A stretch of DNA of 64,000 nt, taken from the NCBI GenBank assembly GCA_964574635.1, contig CAZNOG010000011.1, forward strand, positions 1 through 64,000, read 5' to 3'. This stretch comes from CAZNOG01 sp964574635. GTDB lineage: Bacteria > Bacteroidota > Bacteroidia > Flavobacteriales_D > Cryomorphaceae. Position 1 is the stretch's first letter; each line of letters opens with the position of its first letter. This document shows, in pieces, positions 27,642 through 36,104 of the stretch. The notes beneath the pieces are model-generated. The model worked only from the letters and a program-made list of their open reading frames with translations. It had not been told where the DNA came from and made no database searches. A program made the translations under genes and the position numbers.

Positions 27642-28978
27642 CAATGCCGTCCTAAACAAAACACATTGGCATAAATATCAATCCCAATGCCGCATTTGGC
27701 GTGGTATGTCGCTTGAAATTTAAAACAGAACCCCCTGCGCGTATTCTGATGGCTTTTTCGGGGGCGGTTCCAAAGGCTTGTTCAGCCATTTGAGCAAGTC
27801 TATTTTCACAAAACAGTTCAACCTGATAAATGCGACCAAATTGGATAGGTGCCAACGATACTTCGCGATGTTTTTCAGGTATTTCAAAATCAATATGGTG
27901 ATCAACGCCGTCCATATTTGGATCATTACGGCATTTTTTGATGTACCGATGAAGGTTTTGATATGCAGCAACTGCTTGATAACCCGAAAGAACAACTCCA
28001 CTTCCCAGCGCGCTTTATAAAGCTCACCGATGGTTTGTGCCGCCCATTTGAAATTGTTGGTGATCAGTTCGATGGTTTGTTCGTTTTCTTCATCCCATAC
28101 CGCTACCCGACGCAATTTGCCGGAATATTTCTCTTTTGAGAGTGTATTGGACAATTCTATTTCCTGATCGATCATGATGTGCTGCGCCCTTGTCGGCGGC
28201 ATCTCTCGCTCTTTGGTTACGACGTATTTCAAGTTGGATTTGTGGCGGATTACAAAATTCACCCCCTTGCTGTCCCAAAGCGAGAGCAAGGGAAAGTCAT
28301 TGTAATACCGATCGGCCACAATCACGCTTCCGGCTTGCAAGGGAGTGCCTTCGGCCCCTTTATTGTCCCCCGTCTTACCGTCGGTGATGTTCACGTATGC
28401 CGGCAATTTGCCGTCATAATCAAGGAGCGTGTGCATTTTTACGGCACCTTTCGTCGTTCGGAATTTTGCCCAATCAAACAAGGACAGACATAAACTGATG
28501 GTGGTTGAATCCAACAGATAAACCGGCACCTTGACACGCAGTTTTGAGCGATTGTTTTTCACCTGCTGTCCTAATTGGGAAAGCAACGCGTAGTACGTAT
28601 CTCTGAACAAGTCACTGTCGCGATGCTTGTTCTGATAGCTGATGCTTGATTTTGAAGGTGCGCGCTCAATACCCAAGTGATTCAAATTGCCGGTGGCCTA
28701 GCGCAATCCGTTTGAAATATCCCTGACCGAAGTGCTTTTGGCAAAATGACAAAAAAGCATCGAAACCAGGTGCGTCCAACTGTCGAACCCCTTGTTGCGG
28801 TAGTCCGTCTTTCTTTCCTTGACCAACTTCTTAAAAACTCCACGGTCTATTTTGCGGATGATTTGAAAAAATAATGTGTAATTTGCCATTGGAGGTCGGG
28901 CGTTTGTTTCAATCTCAAAGATCAAAAAATTGATCCGAGAGAAACCCCGCCTCCGTTTTTCTATTTAGGACGCTATTG
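27642..28978 (-). mobile_element. IS4-family insertion sequence, copy B
   Basis: About 1.34 kb with terminal inverted repeats CAATGCCGTCCTAAA (27642-27656) and TTTAGGACGCTATTG (28964-28978), 13 of 15 matching. It holds a single transposase frame on the minus strand, split by one amber codon. The end positions are estimated from the repeats; no clear target-site duplication could be seen. Confidence 0.85.
27720..28889 (-). pseudogene. IS4-family transposase with in-frame amber codon (copy B)
   Basis: From the ATG at 28889 (alternative at 28925), the DUF4372 N-terminal domain is followed, after TAG at 28698-28700, by the full DDE domain: DSTTISLCLSLFDW, AYVNITDGKTGDNKGAEG, VIVADRYYNDFPLL and the RWEVELFFRVIKQLLHIKTFIG block with the Y-(2)-R-(3)-E-(6)-K type signature of IS4 transposases. 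Joined, the two parts give about 390 residues, the normal length. The same TAG occurs in copy A. Inactive unless the stop is read through. Confidence 0.88.
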
Positions 28979-28980
28979 AT
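28120..28980 (-). repeat. 861-bp exact direct repeat (partner 25206-26066)
   Basis: This part of copy B is identical to copy A at an offset of 2914 bp. The pair is in the same orientation and could recombine to delete the intervening 2 kb. Confidence 0.9.
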
Positions 28981-29022
28981 AAAGATTGATTTAATTTCCG
29001 GAAGAAATGGTTCCGCTTTACC

Positions 29023-29124
29023 TTATGTAGTGAATTGCAGCTTTAAAACAGTCGGGTTATATTCTTCCTGCAATTGCTCTTGCAGTTTAACGGCAACTTC
29101 ATAATCGAATTCTAGTCTGATCAT
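29023..29124 (-). CDS. Possible 33-residue ORF beside the IS
   Basis: ATG at 29124 to TAA at 29023; the product is mainly one charged helix (DYEVAVKLQEQLQEEYN) and ends KLQFTT. It may be real or a leftover of a gene damaged by the IS. No family recognised. Confidence 0.25.
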   Translation of the reverse strand: MIRLEFDYEVAVKLQEQLQEEYNPTVLKLQFTT

Positions 29125-29175
29125 TGTTGGTGGAGGATACTGAAATCACTTCTTTTCGACATTCTCCGCCCCTCT

Positions 29176-29583
29176 TTACCCGAGCGCCTTCACCCATTCC
29201 TCCGGCACTGGCACCGTTTCACCCGTTGCGTGGTTTATGCACACCACCACCGATTTTCCCACGGTGCACTCCACCCACGCGCTCTCCACTTCTTTCGAAA
29301 TGAGATATTCGATCGTCAGGCTCTTGCGGCCCACAGCGGAAACCCACACCTCAATGTGCGCCCGATCGCTCAGCAGCACCGGCGCTTTGTAATCGATTTC
29401 ATTTCGGGCCAAGATGATGCCGTGCCGTTCCCAATCCCAAGCCGTACCCGCGATATCGTTGAAGAATTGCAGTCTACCTTCTTCGAAATAAGTGAGGTAC
29501 ACGGCGTTGTTCACGTGCCCGTACACGTCCAAATCGTTGAAGCGAATGTGCAAGGGATAGCTGCGTCTCAAAGGTGTTCGCAT
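29176..29583 (-). CDS. Acyl-CoA thioesterase (4HBT hotdog fold)
   Basis: 135 residues from the ATG at 29583 (MRTPLRRSYPLHIRF). RFNDLDVYGHVNNAVYLTYFEEGR at residues 14-37 is the classic YbgC/FadM-type motif with catalytic Asp in D-x-x-GHVNN, followed by the ILARNEIDYKAPVLLSD strand. It likely hydrolyses acyl-CoA thioesters in the cytosol; substrate unknown. It is the last gene of a minus-strand run with the hypothetical protein and the NDP-sugar epimerase. Confidence 0.9.
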   Translation of the reverse strand: MRTPLRRSYPLHIRFNDLDVYGHVNNAVYLTYFEEGRLQFFNDIAGTAWDWERHGIILARNEIDYKAPVLLSDRAHIEVWVSAVGRKSLTIEYLISKEVESAWVECTVGKSVVVCINHATGETVPVPEEWVKALG

Positions 29584-29609
29584 GGCAATTTCGCCCTTGG
29601 TTCGGACCC

Positions 29610-30008
29610 TTACGTGATCGGGTTCATGATCACGCTGAACACCGTGATGCTGTTCGGGTCGCGGTCGTAAAACAATTTGTCCAGCGCCGACTGTACGTTT
29701 TTCGCGCTGAAATACGAAGTGTGCAGATTTCCGTCCCCCGCCTTGCGCCACTGAATGGTAAACGTGCTTTCCTTGTCCTTGTAATTGCGAACGTAAGCCA
29801 GCATGTTTTTCAGCGCATCGAGCTTGTCGTAGCCCGTTTCCACGTGAAACAGAAACGACTGGTTGTGCCGGGGGTTCAGGGTCACGATGTGCAGCTGCAC
29901 CTTGCCGTTCGCTTCTTCAAAATTGTATATCAATCCGTTGGAGCCCAGGCCGATGAACTGTTCAATCTCCTTCTGGATGCGAGCCATTTCCACGTTCTTA
30001 TCTTCCAT
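29610..30008 (-). CDS. Conserved hypothetical protein
   Basis: 132 residues, no signal or membrane segment. Alternating strands and helices (GKVQLHIVTLNP, KLDALKNMLAYVRNYKD, STFTIQWRKAG, ALDKLFYDRDPNSITVFSV) suggest a compact alpha/beta domain. No family recognised. The start may be the ATG at 29987. It sits 26 bp upstream of the thioesterase and 39 bp after the epimerase stop, with the dispersed CA-rich motif in that gap. Confidence 0.6.
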   Translation of the reverse strand: MEDKNVEMARIQKEIEQFIGLGSNGLIYNFEEANGKVQLHIVTLNPRHNQSFLFHVETGYDKLDALKNMLAYVRNYKDKESTFTIQWRKAGDGNLHTSYFSAKNVQSALDKLFYDRDPNSITVFSVIMNPIT

Positions 30009-30022
30009 GGCGACGGGTGGGG

Positions 30023-30043
30023 TTAGGGTTTTTGTGGGTGTGT
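30023..30043 (-). repeat. Dispersed CACACCCACAAAAACCC motif, copy 4
   Basis: Minus-strand GACACACCCACAAAAACCCTAA begins four bases after the TAA of the epimerase gene and ends about 15 bp before the next ATG. Confidence 0.75.
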
Positions 30044-30047
30044 CCTC

Positions 30048-31919
30048 TTAAGTCACGTCAAACTTACTAAACTCAGAATTGTTGCTTCGGAATTCAGGCA
30101 CCATTTCTTTCATCTTTCGCACCAAGGCGTCGTTGTCTTGTCGTCCCACGTATTCCATCAGCGATTCCAATCCCTCTTTCACTTCCTCGTACGGCCGCCC
30201 TTGAACTTGGGCGATCTTGATTTGCGGGTGGTGTGTCGGCAGGGAATTTTCCTCCGTGGCCAACAGCTCCTCATACAGTTTCTCTCCCGGGCGCAAGCCC
30301 GTGATTTTGATGCGGATGTCGTCGTTCAAGCGCAGTCCGCTCAAGCGGATCATCTGCTTGGCCAGGTCGATGATCTTCACCGATTCCCCCATGTCGAAAA
30401 CGAAAATCTCCCCTCCCTTCCCCATGGTTCCCGCTTCGAGCACCAAGGAGCAGGCTTCGGGGATGATCATGAAGTACCGCGTCACTTCCGGATCGGTCAC
30501 GGTAACGGGGCCACCGTTCTCGATCTGCTTTTTGAACAGCGGAATCACCGAGCCGTTGCTGCCCAAGACGTTTCCGAATCGAGTAATTACGAATCGGGTC
30601 TTTCCCCGTCCGCTGGAGCTGCGGCAGTACAACTCGGCGATGCGCTTCGATCCACCCATGACGTTGGTCGGGTTCACTGCTTTGTCCGTAGAGATCATCA
30701 CGAATGTGTCCACTTCGTATTCCAGGCTTAGGTCCACCACGATGCGCGTGCCCCATACGTTGGTCATCACCGCTTCCGAGGGGTTGCTTTCCATCAGAGG
30801 TACGTGTTTGTACGCCGCGGCGTGAAATACCATCTCGGGCCGGTAGGTGGAAAAAAGGTTGTCCATTCGCCGTTCCCTGCGGATATCGCCCACGACCACT
30901 TCCAGATTCAAGTCCGGAAAGTCCGATCGCAGATCGTGTTCGAGCTCGAATATCGCCGATTCGGCTTGGTCAAGGGCCACGAGCAGTCCGGGTCGGTGCT
31001 TCGCCACTTGGCGCGCCAATCCGCTGCCGATAGATCCGGCGGCACCCGTTATCAAAATCGTCTTCCCCTTGATCGACTTTTCCACCAAGCTGTTTTCCAG
31101 TTTGATCACCTCTCGGCCCAACAGGTCTTCAATGCGCACCTTCTGAATCTGCCTGAAGCTGAGCTGCCCGTTGATCCAGCGGTTTACCGGCGGCACGTTC
31201 AACACGTCCACCTCGTATTTCAATGCCGTGGAAATCACGCGCCGCCTGTTTTCCGGACGCGGATTTTGTATCGACACGATCAAGTGCGCGATGTCCTTGC
31301 CTTCGAGCACCTCCCTCATCCTGTCGGTGTGGAATATCCGGATGCCTTCCGCGCGCTTGCCCTGCTTGTGCGGGTCGTCGTCCAGAAAGGCCACTACGCG
31401 GTACTTCGTGCCCGCGTCCCTGTCGAGGGTGCGCTTGGTGATCAGCCCCGCCTCGCCGGCACCGTAAATCACCACTTTTTCCCGCTCGCTGCGCGGGTTG
31501 CGCAATTCGAGATAGGCCATTTTAACCCCCAGACGGAAAACGATCAGGAAGACAGAGGCCAGCAGACCGTCGATCACCAGAATGGAAAACGGAAGGAAGT
31601 ACGAGCCGTCCCACAGATAGTATTTCAGAGGGTTGAACACGGCCATGAGCAATGTGCCCGACCACACCACCTTCAGGATCCGCACCGAGTCTTGCGTGCC
31701 GGTATACCGAATAATGCCCGCGTAAGTGGTGCCTATCAAAAACGACAGAATGCGCACGATCATGTAAATGGGAAATGCGAAAACCAAAGGGCCTACTTCG
31801 GACGAAGGGATACGGAATTCGAAGCGGAGCATGTAGGCACCGAAGAGTGAACACATGACCAAAGCCGTATCGATCAGAAAAACTGTCCAACGCGGAAGAT
31901 TCTGTCCTGAAAACTGCAT
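30048..31919 (-). CDS. Membrane-bound nucleoside-diphosphate-sugar 4,6-dehydratase/epimerase (CapD/WbpM family)
   Basis: 623 residues from the ATG at 31919. Four N-terminal membrane helices (about 12-130), a CoA-binding-like Rossmann domain with YGAGEAG at 152-158, then the SDR catalytic domain with TGAAGSIGSG at 291-300, HAAAYKHVPLME near 360 and ITRFGNVLGSNGSVIPLF. Long WbpM/CapD/PglF-type enzymes act on UDP-GlcNAc at the inner membrane for capsule, O-antigen or glycan synthesis. The exact product (dehydration or epimerisation) cannot be told. No other polysaccharide gene is adjacent. It is divergent from gcvT. Confidence 0.9.
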   Translation of the reverse strand: MQFSGQNLPRWTVFLIDTALVMCSLFGAYMLRFEFRIPSSEVGPLVFAFPIYMIVRILSFLIGTTYAGIIRYTGTQDSVRILKVVWSGTLLMAVFNPLKYYLWDGSYFLPFSILVIDGLLASVFLIVFRLGVKMAYLELRNPRSEREKVVIYGAGEAGLITKRTLDRDAGTKYRVVAFLDDDPHKQGKRAEGIRIFHTDRMREVLEGKDIAHLIVSIQNPRPENRRRVISTALKYEVDVLNVPPVNRWINGQLSFRQIQKVRIEDLLGREVIKLENSLVEKSIKGKTILITGAAGSIGSGLARQVAKHRPGLLVALDQAESAIFELEHDLRSDFPDLNLEVVVGDIRRERRMDNLFSTYRPEMVFHAAAYKHVPLMESNPSEAVMTNVWGTRIVVDLSLEYEVDTFVMISTDKAVNPTNVMGGSKRIAELYCRSSSGRGKTRFVITRFGNVLGSNGSVIPLFKKQIENGGPVTVTDPEVTRYFMIIPEACSLVLEAGTMGKGGEIFVFDMGESVKIIDLAKQMIRLSGLRLNDDIRIKITGLRPGEKLYEELLATEENSLPTHHPQIKIAQVQGRPYEEVKEGLESLMEYVGRQDNDALVRKMKEMVPEFRSNNSEFSKFDVT

Positions 31920-31943
31920 TTCTCGCTGTGGCGGTAAGGGGCT

Positions 31944-31951
31944 CAAATATA
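31944..31951 (-). promoter_or_regulatory. -7 promoter box for the epimerase gene
   Basis: Minus-strand TATATTTG, 24 bp before the ATG. Confidence 0.6.
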
Positions 31952-31996
31952 CGATTAATCCAACCCGGCATTCCCGACCCCCCCGCCGGAAAACAT

Positions 31997-32004
31997 TACC
32001 TTTG
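31997..32004 (+). promoter_or_regulatory. -7 promoter box for gcvT operon
   Basis: TACCTTTG, 24 bp before the ATG at 32029; divergent from the box at 31944. Confidence 0.65.
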
Positions 32005-32028
32005 CACTCACTGAAATCAAGATCCACC

Positions 32029-33114
32029 ATGAAGAAAACCCCAGTCCACCACAAGCACGTGGAACGCGGTGCCAAGATGGTACCCTACGCCGGATTCGAA
32101 ATGCCGGTGCAGTACGCCGGAGTCAATGAAGAACACCGCACCGTACGCACCAAATGCGGACTCTTCGACGTCTCCCACATGGGAGAGTTTTTCGTCCGCG
32201 GCGAAGGAGCGTTGCCGCTTTTGCAGTACATCACTACGAACGACGCATCCAAGATCAAGGAAGGCGGCATCCAATACACCTGCATGCCCAACGGAAAAGG
32301 CGGCATCGTGGATGACCTGCTGATTTACCGCATGGGTGAACAGGAGTATATGCTGGTGGTCAACGCGTCGAACATCGACAAGGACCTGGAATGGATCAAC
32401 GAACACAACACCTTCGGTGCCGAAGTGGAGAACCGCAGCGACGAGATCGCACTGTTCGCACTTCAAGGGCCGGAAGCGGAAAGCGTTCTCGCTCATCTCA
32501 CCGACACCGAAGTTCGGGGCATGAAATACTACACGTTCACTACGGGAGAAGTGGCGGGCATCGAGGGCACCATCATTTCCGCGACCGGATACACCGGTTC
32601 GGGCGGGTTTGAATTGTACGTGCCCGCGGATCGTGCCGTCGAACTCTGGGACCGCATTTTGGAAACCGGCCAACCATACGGCATCGCACCCGCCGGACTG
32701 GCCGCCCGCGACACCCTCCGCCTGGAAATGGGTTTCTGCCTCTATGGCAACGACATCGACGAAAGCACTTCGCCCATCGAAGCCAATCTGGGGTGGATCA
32801 CCAAATTCACCAAGGATTTCATCGATGCCGAACGACTTCAAAAACAGAAGGAAGAAGGCACGGAGCGACGACTGATCGGTTTTGAACTCAAAGGCAGGGG
32901 AGTGCCTCGCCAATCTTATAGAATCGTTACCGAAAACGGCGAGGACATCGGCGTCGTGACTTCCGGAACCATGGCTCCTTCCCTTGGAAAGGCCATCGGA
33001 ATGGGATACGTGAAAACCGATTTCCGACAACCGGGTACCGAAATATTCATCGAAGTACGCGACAAAAAAATTCCGGCAGAAGTGGTGAAAACGCCGTTTT
33101 ATAAGGGTGGGTGA
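32029..33114 (+). CDS. gcvT: Aminomethyltransferase (glycine cleavage T protein)
   Basis: 361 residues from the ATG at 32029, just after a promoter box. T protein moves the aminomethyl group from lipoylated H protein to tetrahydrofolate, releasing ammonia. MVPYAGFEMPVQY, CGLFDVSHMGEF, YTCMPNGKGGIVDDLLIYR, GYTGSGGFELY and the late GVVTSGTMAPSLGKAIGMGYV are all family blocks. First gene of a tight plus-strand operon with comB, yggS and two more genes. It links with glyA for one-carbon metabolism, though the two are 11 kb apart. Confidence 0.96.
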   Translation: MKKTPVHHKHVERGAKMVPYAGFEMPVQYAGVNEEHRTVRTKCGLFDVSHMGEFFVRGEGALPLLQYITTNDASKIKEGGIQYTCMPNGKGGIVDDLLIYRMGEQEYMLVVNASNIDKDLEWINEHNTFGAEVENRSDEIALFALQGPEAESVLAHLTDTEVRGMKYYTFTTGEVAGIEGTIISATGYTGSGGFELYVPADRAVELWDRILETGQPYGIAPAGLAARDTLRLEMGFCLYGNDIDESTSPIEANLGWITKFTKDFIDAERLQKQKEEGTERRLIGFELKGRGVPRQSYRIVTENGEDIGVVTSGTMAPSLGKAIGMGYVKTDFRQPGTEIFIEVRDKKIPAEVVKTPFYKGG

Positions 33115-33849
33115 ATGTCTGAAGTAGGAAATCCTCAAAAATTCCGCGTGGAAGTCTGCTTCTCACCGGAAGAATTCGACCTGTACAAACAAGAGTACGA
33201 ATCGGTGGTGGTCATCGACGTGCTTCGTGCCACCAGCGCCATCTGCACGGCGTTCGAGCACGGTGCGGAATCGGTCATCCCCGTGAGGAATATTGAAGAG
33301 GCCCTGGAATACAAAGAGAAGGGGTTTATCGTGGGGGCGGAGCGCAACGGAAAAGTGGTGGAAGGATTTGAATTCGGGAACTCCCCGTACGACTACATGA
33401 ACGAGAACGTGAAAGGCCAATCCATCGTGCTCACCACCACCAACGGGACCAAGGCCATTCACAAAGCGGCCAAGACGCATAGGGTATTCATCGCTTCTTT
33501 TCTCAATTTACAAGCGGTGATCGATTTCCTGATCCGCGAGCCCCAAGACGTCCTCCTTCTCGCTTCGGGCTGGCAGGGAAAATTCAACCTCGAAGACAGC
33601 ATTTGTGCGGGCGCCATATCCGAAGCGCTGCTCGAATCGGGAAAGTACGAAAGCGATGAAGACTCAACCATCGCCTCCTTGTTCCTGTTTAAAAAGGCAA
33701 AGCGCAATTACTGGGGATTCCTCAAAGCGTCGTCGCACAGAAGAAGGCTCCGAAACCTCAATCTCAACCGCGACATCAAATATTGTTTGACCCCAAACCA
33801 AACCGAAATCATTCCTGTTTACCGAGAGGGTCAACTGGTAAAAATGTAG
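33115..33849 (+). CDS. comB: 2-phosphosulfolactate phosphatase family protein
   Basis: 244 residues; the ATG directly follows the gcvT stop with no gap. ComB-family features: VVVIDVLRATSAICTAFEHGA, GFEFGNSPYDY, VLTTTNGTKAIHKA and LLASGWQGKFNLEDSICAGA. In methanogens ComB removes phosphate from phosphosulfolactate on the way to coenzyme M; bacteria use the same two steps to make sulfolactate. The matching synthase (comA) is 10 kb away, so the pathway may be present here. Actual substrate not proven. Confidence 0.88.
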   Translation: MSEVGNPQKFRVEVCFSPEEFDLYKQEYESVVVIDVLRATSAICTAFEHGAESVIPVRNIEEALEYKEKGFIVGAERNGKVVEGFEFGNSPYDYMNENVKGQSIVLTTTNGTKAIHKAAKTHRVFIASFLNLQAVIDFLIREPQDVLLLASGWQGKFNLEDSICAGAISEALLESGKYESDEDSTIASLFLFKKAKRNYWGFLKASSHRRRLRNLNLNRDIKYCLTPNQTEIIPVYREGQLVKM

Positions 33850-33852
33850 GGC

Positions 33853-34524
33853 ATGGGAGTAGCTGAAAATATCCGCCGCATCCAAGATGAAGTGGGTGAT
33901 GCGGTCATCGTCGCCGTATCGAAATACAGCGAAGATGACGAAGTTCAAGAAGCATACGACGCCGGTCACCGCGACTTCGGCGAAAACAAAGCACAAGACC
34001 TCGACGTGCGCCGTCACCGATTTCCGCCCGACGTCCGTTGGCATTTCATCGGGCATCTGCAGCGCAACAAGGTGAAGTACATCGCCCCGTACGTGCATTT
34101 GATACACGGTGTGGACAGTGAAAAGCTGCTGGTGGAGATCAACAAACAGGGGAAGCGCAACAACCGCGTGATCGATTGCCTTTTGCAAATACACATCGCC
34201 GAGGAAAGCGCCAAGTTCGGTTTGTCGCCCGAAGAGGCGGTGGACATTACCCACTCGGAAAAAGCGGCCGGATTGGAATACATCCGCGTCGTCGGGCTGA
34301 TGGGCATGGCCACCAATACCACCGACGAGGCGAAAGTCGGCGCGGAATTCGAAGGTCTGGCCGAATTGTTCCGGCGCTTGAAATCCGCTGAATTGCCGGG
34401 CAATATGCGCATGGAAATCCTGAGTATGGGCATGACGCAGGATTATCCCTTGGCGATCGAGCACGGTTCCAACATGGTGCGCATCGGATCGGCCATCTTT
34501 ACGCAGAAACTCAGAAAAAACTGA
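33853..34524 (+). CDS. YggS-family PLP homeostasis protein
   Basis: 223 residues, single-domain fold-type III PLP protein. VIVAVSKYSEDDEV holds the PLP Lys, followed by FGENKAQDL, WHFIGHLQRNKVKYI, IHGVDSEKLL, LLQIHIAEESAKFG and SMGMTQDYPLAIEHGSNMVRIGSAIF. Members buffer free PLP rather than catalyse a known reaction. Third in the operon; its stop overlaps the next ATG by one base. Confidence 0.94.
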   Translation: MGVAENIRRIQDEVGDAVIVAVSKYSEDDEVQEAYDAGHRDFGENKAQDLDVRRHRFPPDVRWHFIGHLQRNKVKYIAPYVHLIHGVDSEKLLVEINKQGKRNNRVIDCLLQIHIAEESAKFGLSPEEAVDITHSEKAAGLEYIRVVGLMGMATNTTDEAKVGAEFEGLAELFRRLKSAELPGNMRMEILSMGMTQDYPLAIEHGSNMVRIGSAIFTQKLRKN

Positions 34525-35090
34525 TGGACAAGGACCAATCCAAAGACGAAAAAAACTCTTCATCGAAGAAAATGAGCCGGTTCGATTCGCTTATCGCCGA
34601 TTTGCACTCCACCGACGCGAAGATCGTCATGGATGCCTTGGCGCGCATGCCGAAACAAGGGAAGGCCGCCGCCATCCAACCCATGATCAAAACGAAATTG
34701 GCTTGGCCCGACAACCCCGAAATACAAGCCGCGATCGATAAAATTCTCAAGGAACTCAAAGTGGAAGCCGCCGTGCCGACGCTGATCGAAGCCTTGGACA
34801 ACCCCGAGTTCGACTCGGAACGTGCCTACATCATCTCTCTGTTTTGGAATACGGGCTTGTTTCCCGTCGAGTACTTCGAAACCCTCATCCGGCACGCGTT
34901 GCGCGGCGATTACATGGTCGCCTTCGAAGTGCTGACCGTCATCGACAACAGCGAAGACCAACCCGACGTGGACACGCTACAGCAGATGCTCCTCGACGTC
35001 GACGAATACGTGGATCGAAACCCGGCCGCACCGCATTCCTCAGTCCTCCGCCGCCTGCAGGAGGTGATCAAGGAAAAATACAACGTCTAA
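34524..35090 (+). CDS. HEAT-repeat-like hypothetical protein
   Basis: 188 residues, cytosolic. After a charged, Ser/Lys-rich 20-residue start, paired helices with HEAT-like spacing follow (DSLIADLHSTDAKIVMDALARMPKQG, VEAAVPTLIEALDNPE, VEYFETLIRHALRGDYMVAFEVLTVID). No enzyme motif; a protein-binding role is the usual expectation. Translationally coupled to yggS through a one-base overlap. Confidence 0.65.
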   Translation: MDKDQSKDEKNSSSKKMSRFDSLIADLHSTDAKIVMDALARMPKQGKAAAIQPMIKTKLAWPDNPEIQAAIDKILKELKVEAAVPTLIEALDNPEFDSERAYIISLFWNTGLFPVEYFETLIRHALRGDYMVAFEVLTVIDNSEDQPDVDTLQQMLLDVDEYVDRNPAAPHSSVLRRLQEVIKEKYNV

Positions 35091-35103
35091 AACCCACCTA
35101 ACC

Positions 35104-35976
35104 ATGCGCTCGCAAATCACTACCAAAAGACATCCGCGTTCATCTGCGGAGATTTCATTCCGTCGTTTCCTTCCGATTTTTCCGGCTCTCGCCTTGTTCT
35201 TGGCGGCCTGCGGCGGAAATCCGTCCACCGATGAAGAAAACCTATCTGAAGCCGAGACGGCGGACCGGGTCGAGAACACCCGCTTCACTATCGAAACCGT
35301 GAGCTACTCCGCAACGGAAGAAGATTGTGGATTGGAAGATTGCACCAATATCAAGGTCGAAATTCCCCAATTGCGCGGTGAAGACGACGCCGTGGCGGAG
35401 AAAATCAACACCGCGGTGGAGGAGCAATTCCGGGAGATGGTGAAGGCGAGATTGCCCGAACCGATGAACGCTCCTTGGGATGTCATGATGGACAGTTTTA
35501 TGCAAGGTTTCGAGATGTTCGAGTTGGAATTTCCCGGCTCCACGCAGAAGTGGTTCCTCCACATCGACGGCAACGAGAGCCGAATTTCAGGTGATCGTTT
35601 CATCCTCCACATCACTGATGAGGAGTACATGGGCGGCGCCCACCCCAATTCGTACGTGATCCTGAAGACGTATGATTTGAATACGGGCAACGAAGTGGAC
35701 GTCTTGAGAGAGTTCGACCTCCCGACGTTGGAGCGCGTGGCGGAGGAACATTTTCGGCGGGTGCGCGGCCTGGAGGCGGATGCGCCATTGAACGACAGGG
35801 GACTCATGTTTCCCGATGGTCGCTTCACCGTGGCCGAGAACTTGGCCGTAGTGGGCGATACCCTTCTCATGATCTACAATCCGTACGAGGTGGCCGCGTA
35901 CAGCGAAGGCTACACCTATTTGAACATCCCCCTTTCGGAGCTTCGGGAAACCGATCGCACGGCGGAAATGAACTGA
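35104..35976 (+). CDS. Lipoprotein with DUF3298-type domain
   Basis: 290 residues. A basic N-terminus and hydrophobic core end in LAACGG, a lipoprotein signal with Cys36. The mature region resembles DUF4163/DUF3298 (RsiV-like) proteins: IPQLRGEDDAVAEKIN, YMGGAHPNSYVILKTYDLNTG near 180 and a final IYNPYEVAAYSEGYTYLNIPL. In RsiV that domain binds lysozyme; here the role is unknown. Last gene of the gcvT operon, before a bidirectional terminator. Confidence 0.78.
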   Translation: MRSQITTKRHPRSSAEISFRRFLPIFPALALFLAACGGNPSTDEENLSEAETADRVENTRFTIETVSYSATEEDCGLEDCTNIKVEIPQLRGEDDAVAEKINTAVEEQFREMVKARLPEPMNAPWDVMMDSFMQGFEMFELEFPGSTQKWFLHIDGNESRISGDRFILHITDEEYMGGAHPNSYVILKTYDLNTGNEVDVLREFDLPTLERVAEEHFRRVRGLEADAPLNDRGLMFPDGRFTVAENLAVVGDTLLMIYNPYEVAAYSEGYTYLNIPLSELRETDRTAEMN

Positions 35977-36007
35977 GCTTTTCCAGGCCCGAATTCTTCC
36001 AAACGAA

Positions 36008-36035
36008 AAAACCCCGACTCGTTAGTCGGGGTTTT
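36008..36035. terminator. Bidirectional rho-independent terminator
   Basis: 12-bp perfect stem AAAACCCCGACT/AGTCGGGGTTTT with a CGTT loop, A run before and T run after, between convergent genes. Confidence 0.92.
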
Positions 36036-36104
36036 GCGATTTCATCCGTGACGCGTGTTCGTTTAAGGGGATGCTAGGGGTGAAATCGTGTGTAGGGGAG
36101 GTCT

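Noticed and set aside
25206..28980. Composite transposon bounded by the two IS copies
   Set aside because: Copy A lacks one end and no outer target duplication is visible; the genes between are not typical cargo. Independent insertion or duplication plus deletion explains it as well.
31952..32028. Glycine riboswitch before gcvT
   Set aside because: Only a 25-nt leader follows the promoter box, too short for the aptamer, and no conserved glycine-switch core was seen.
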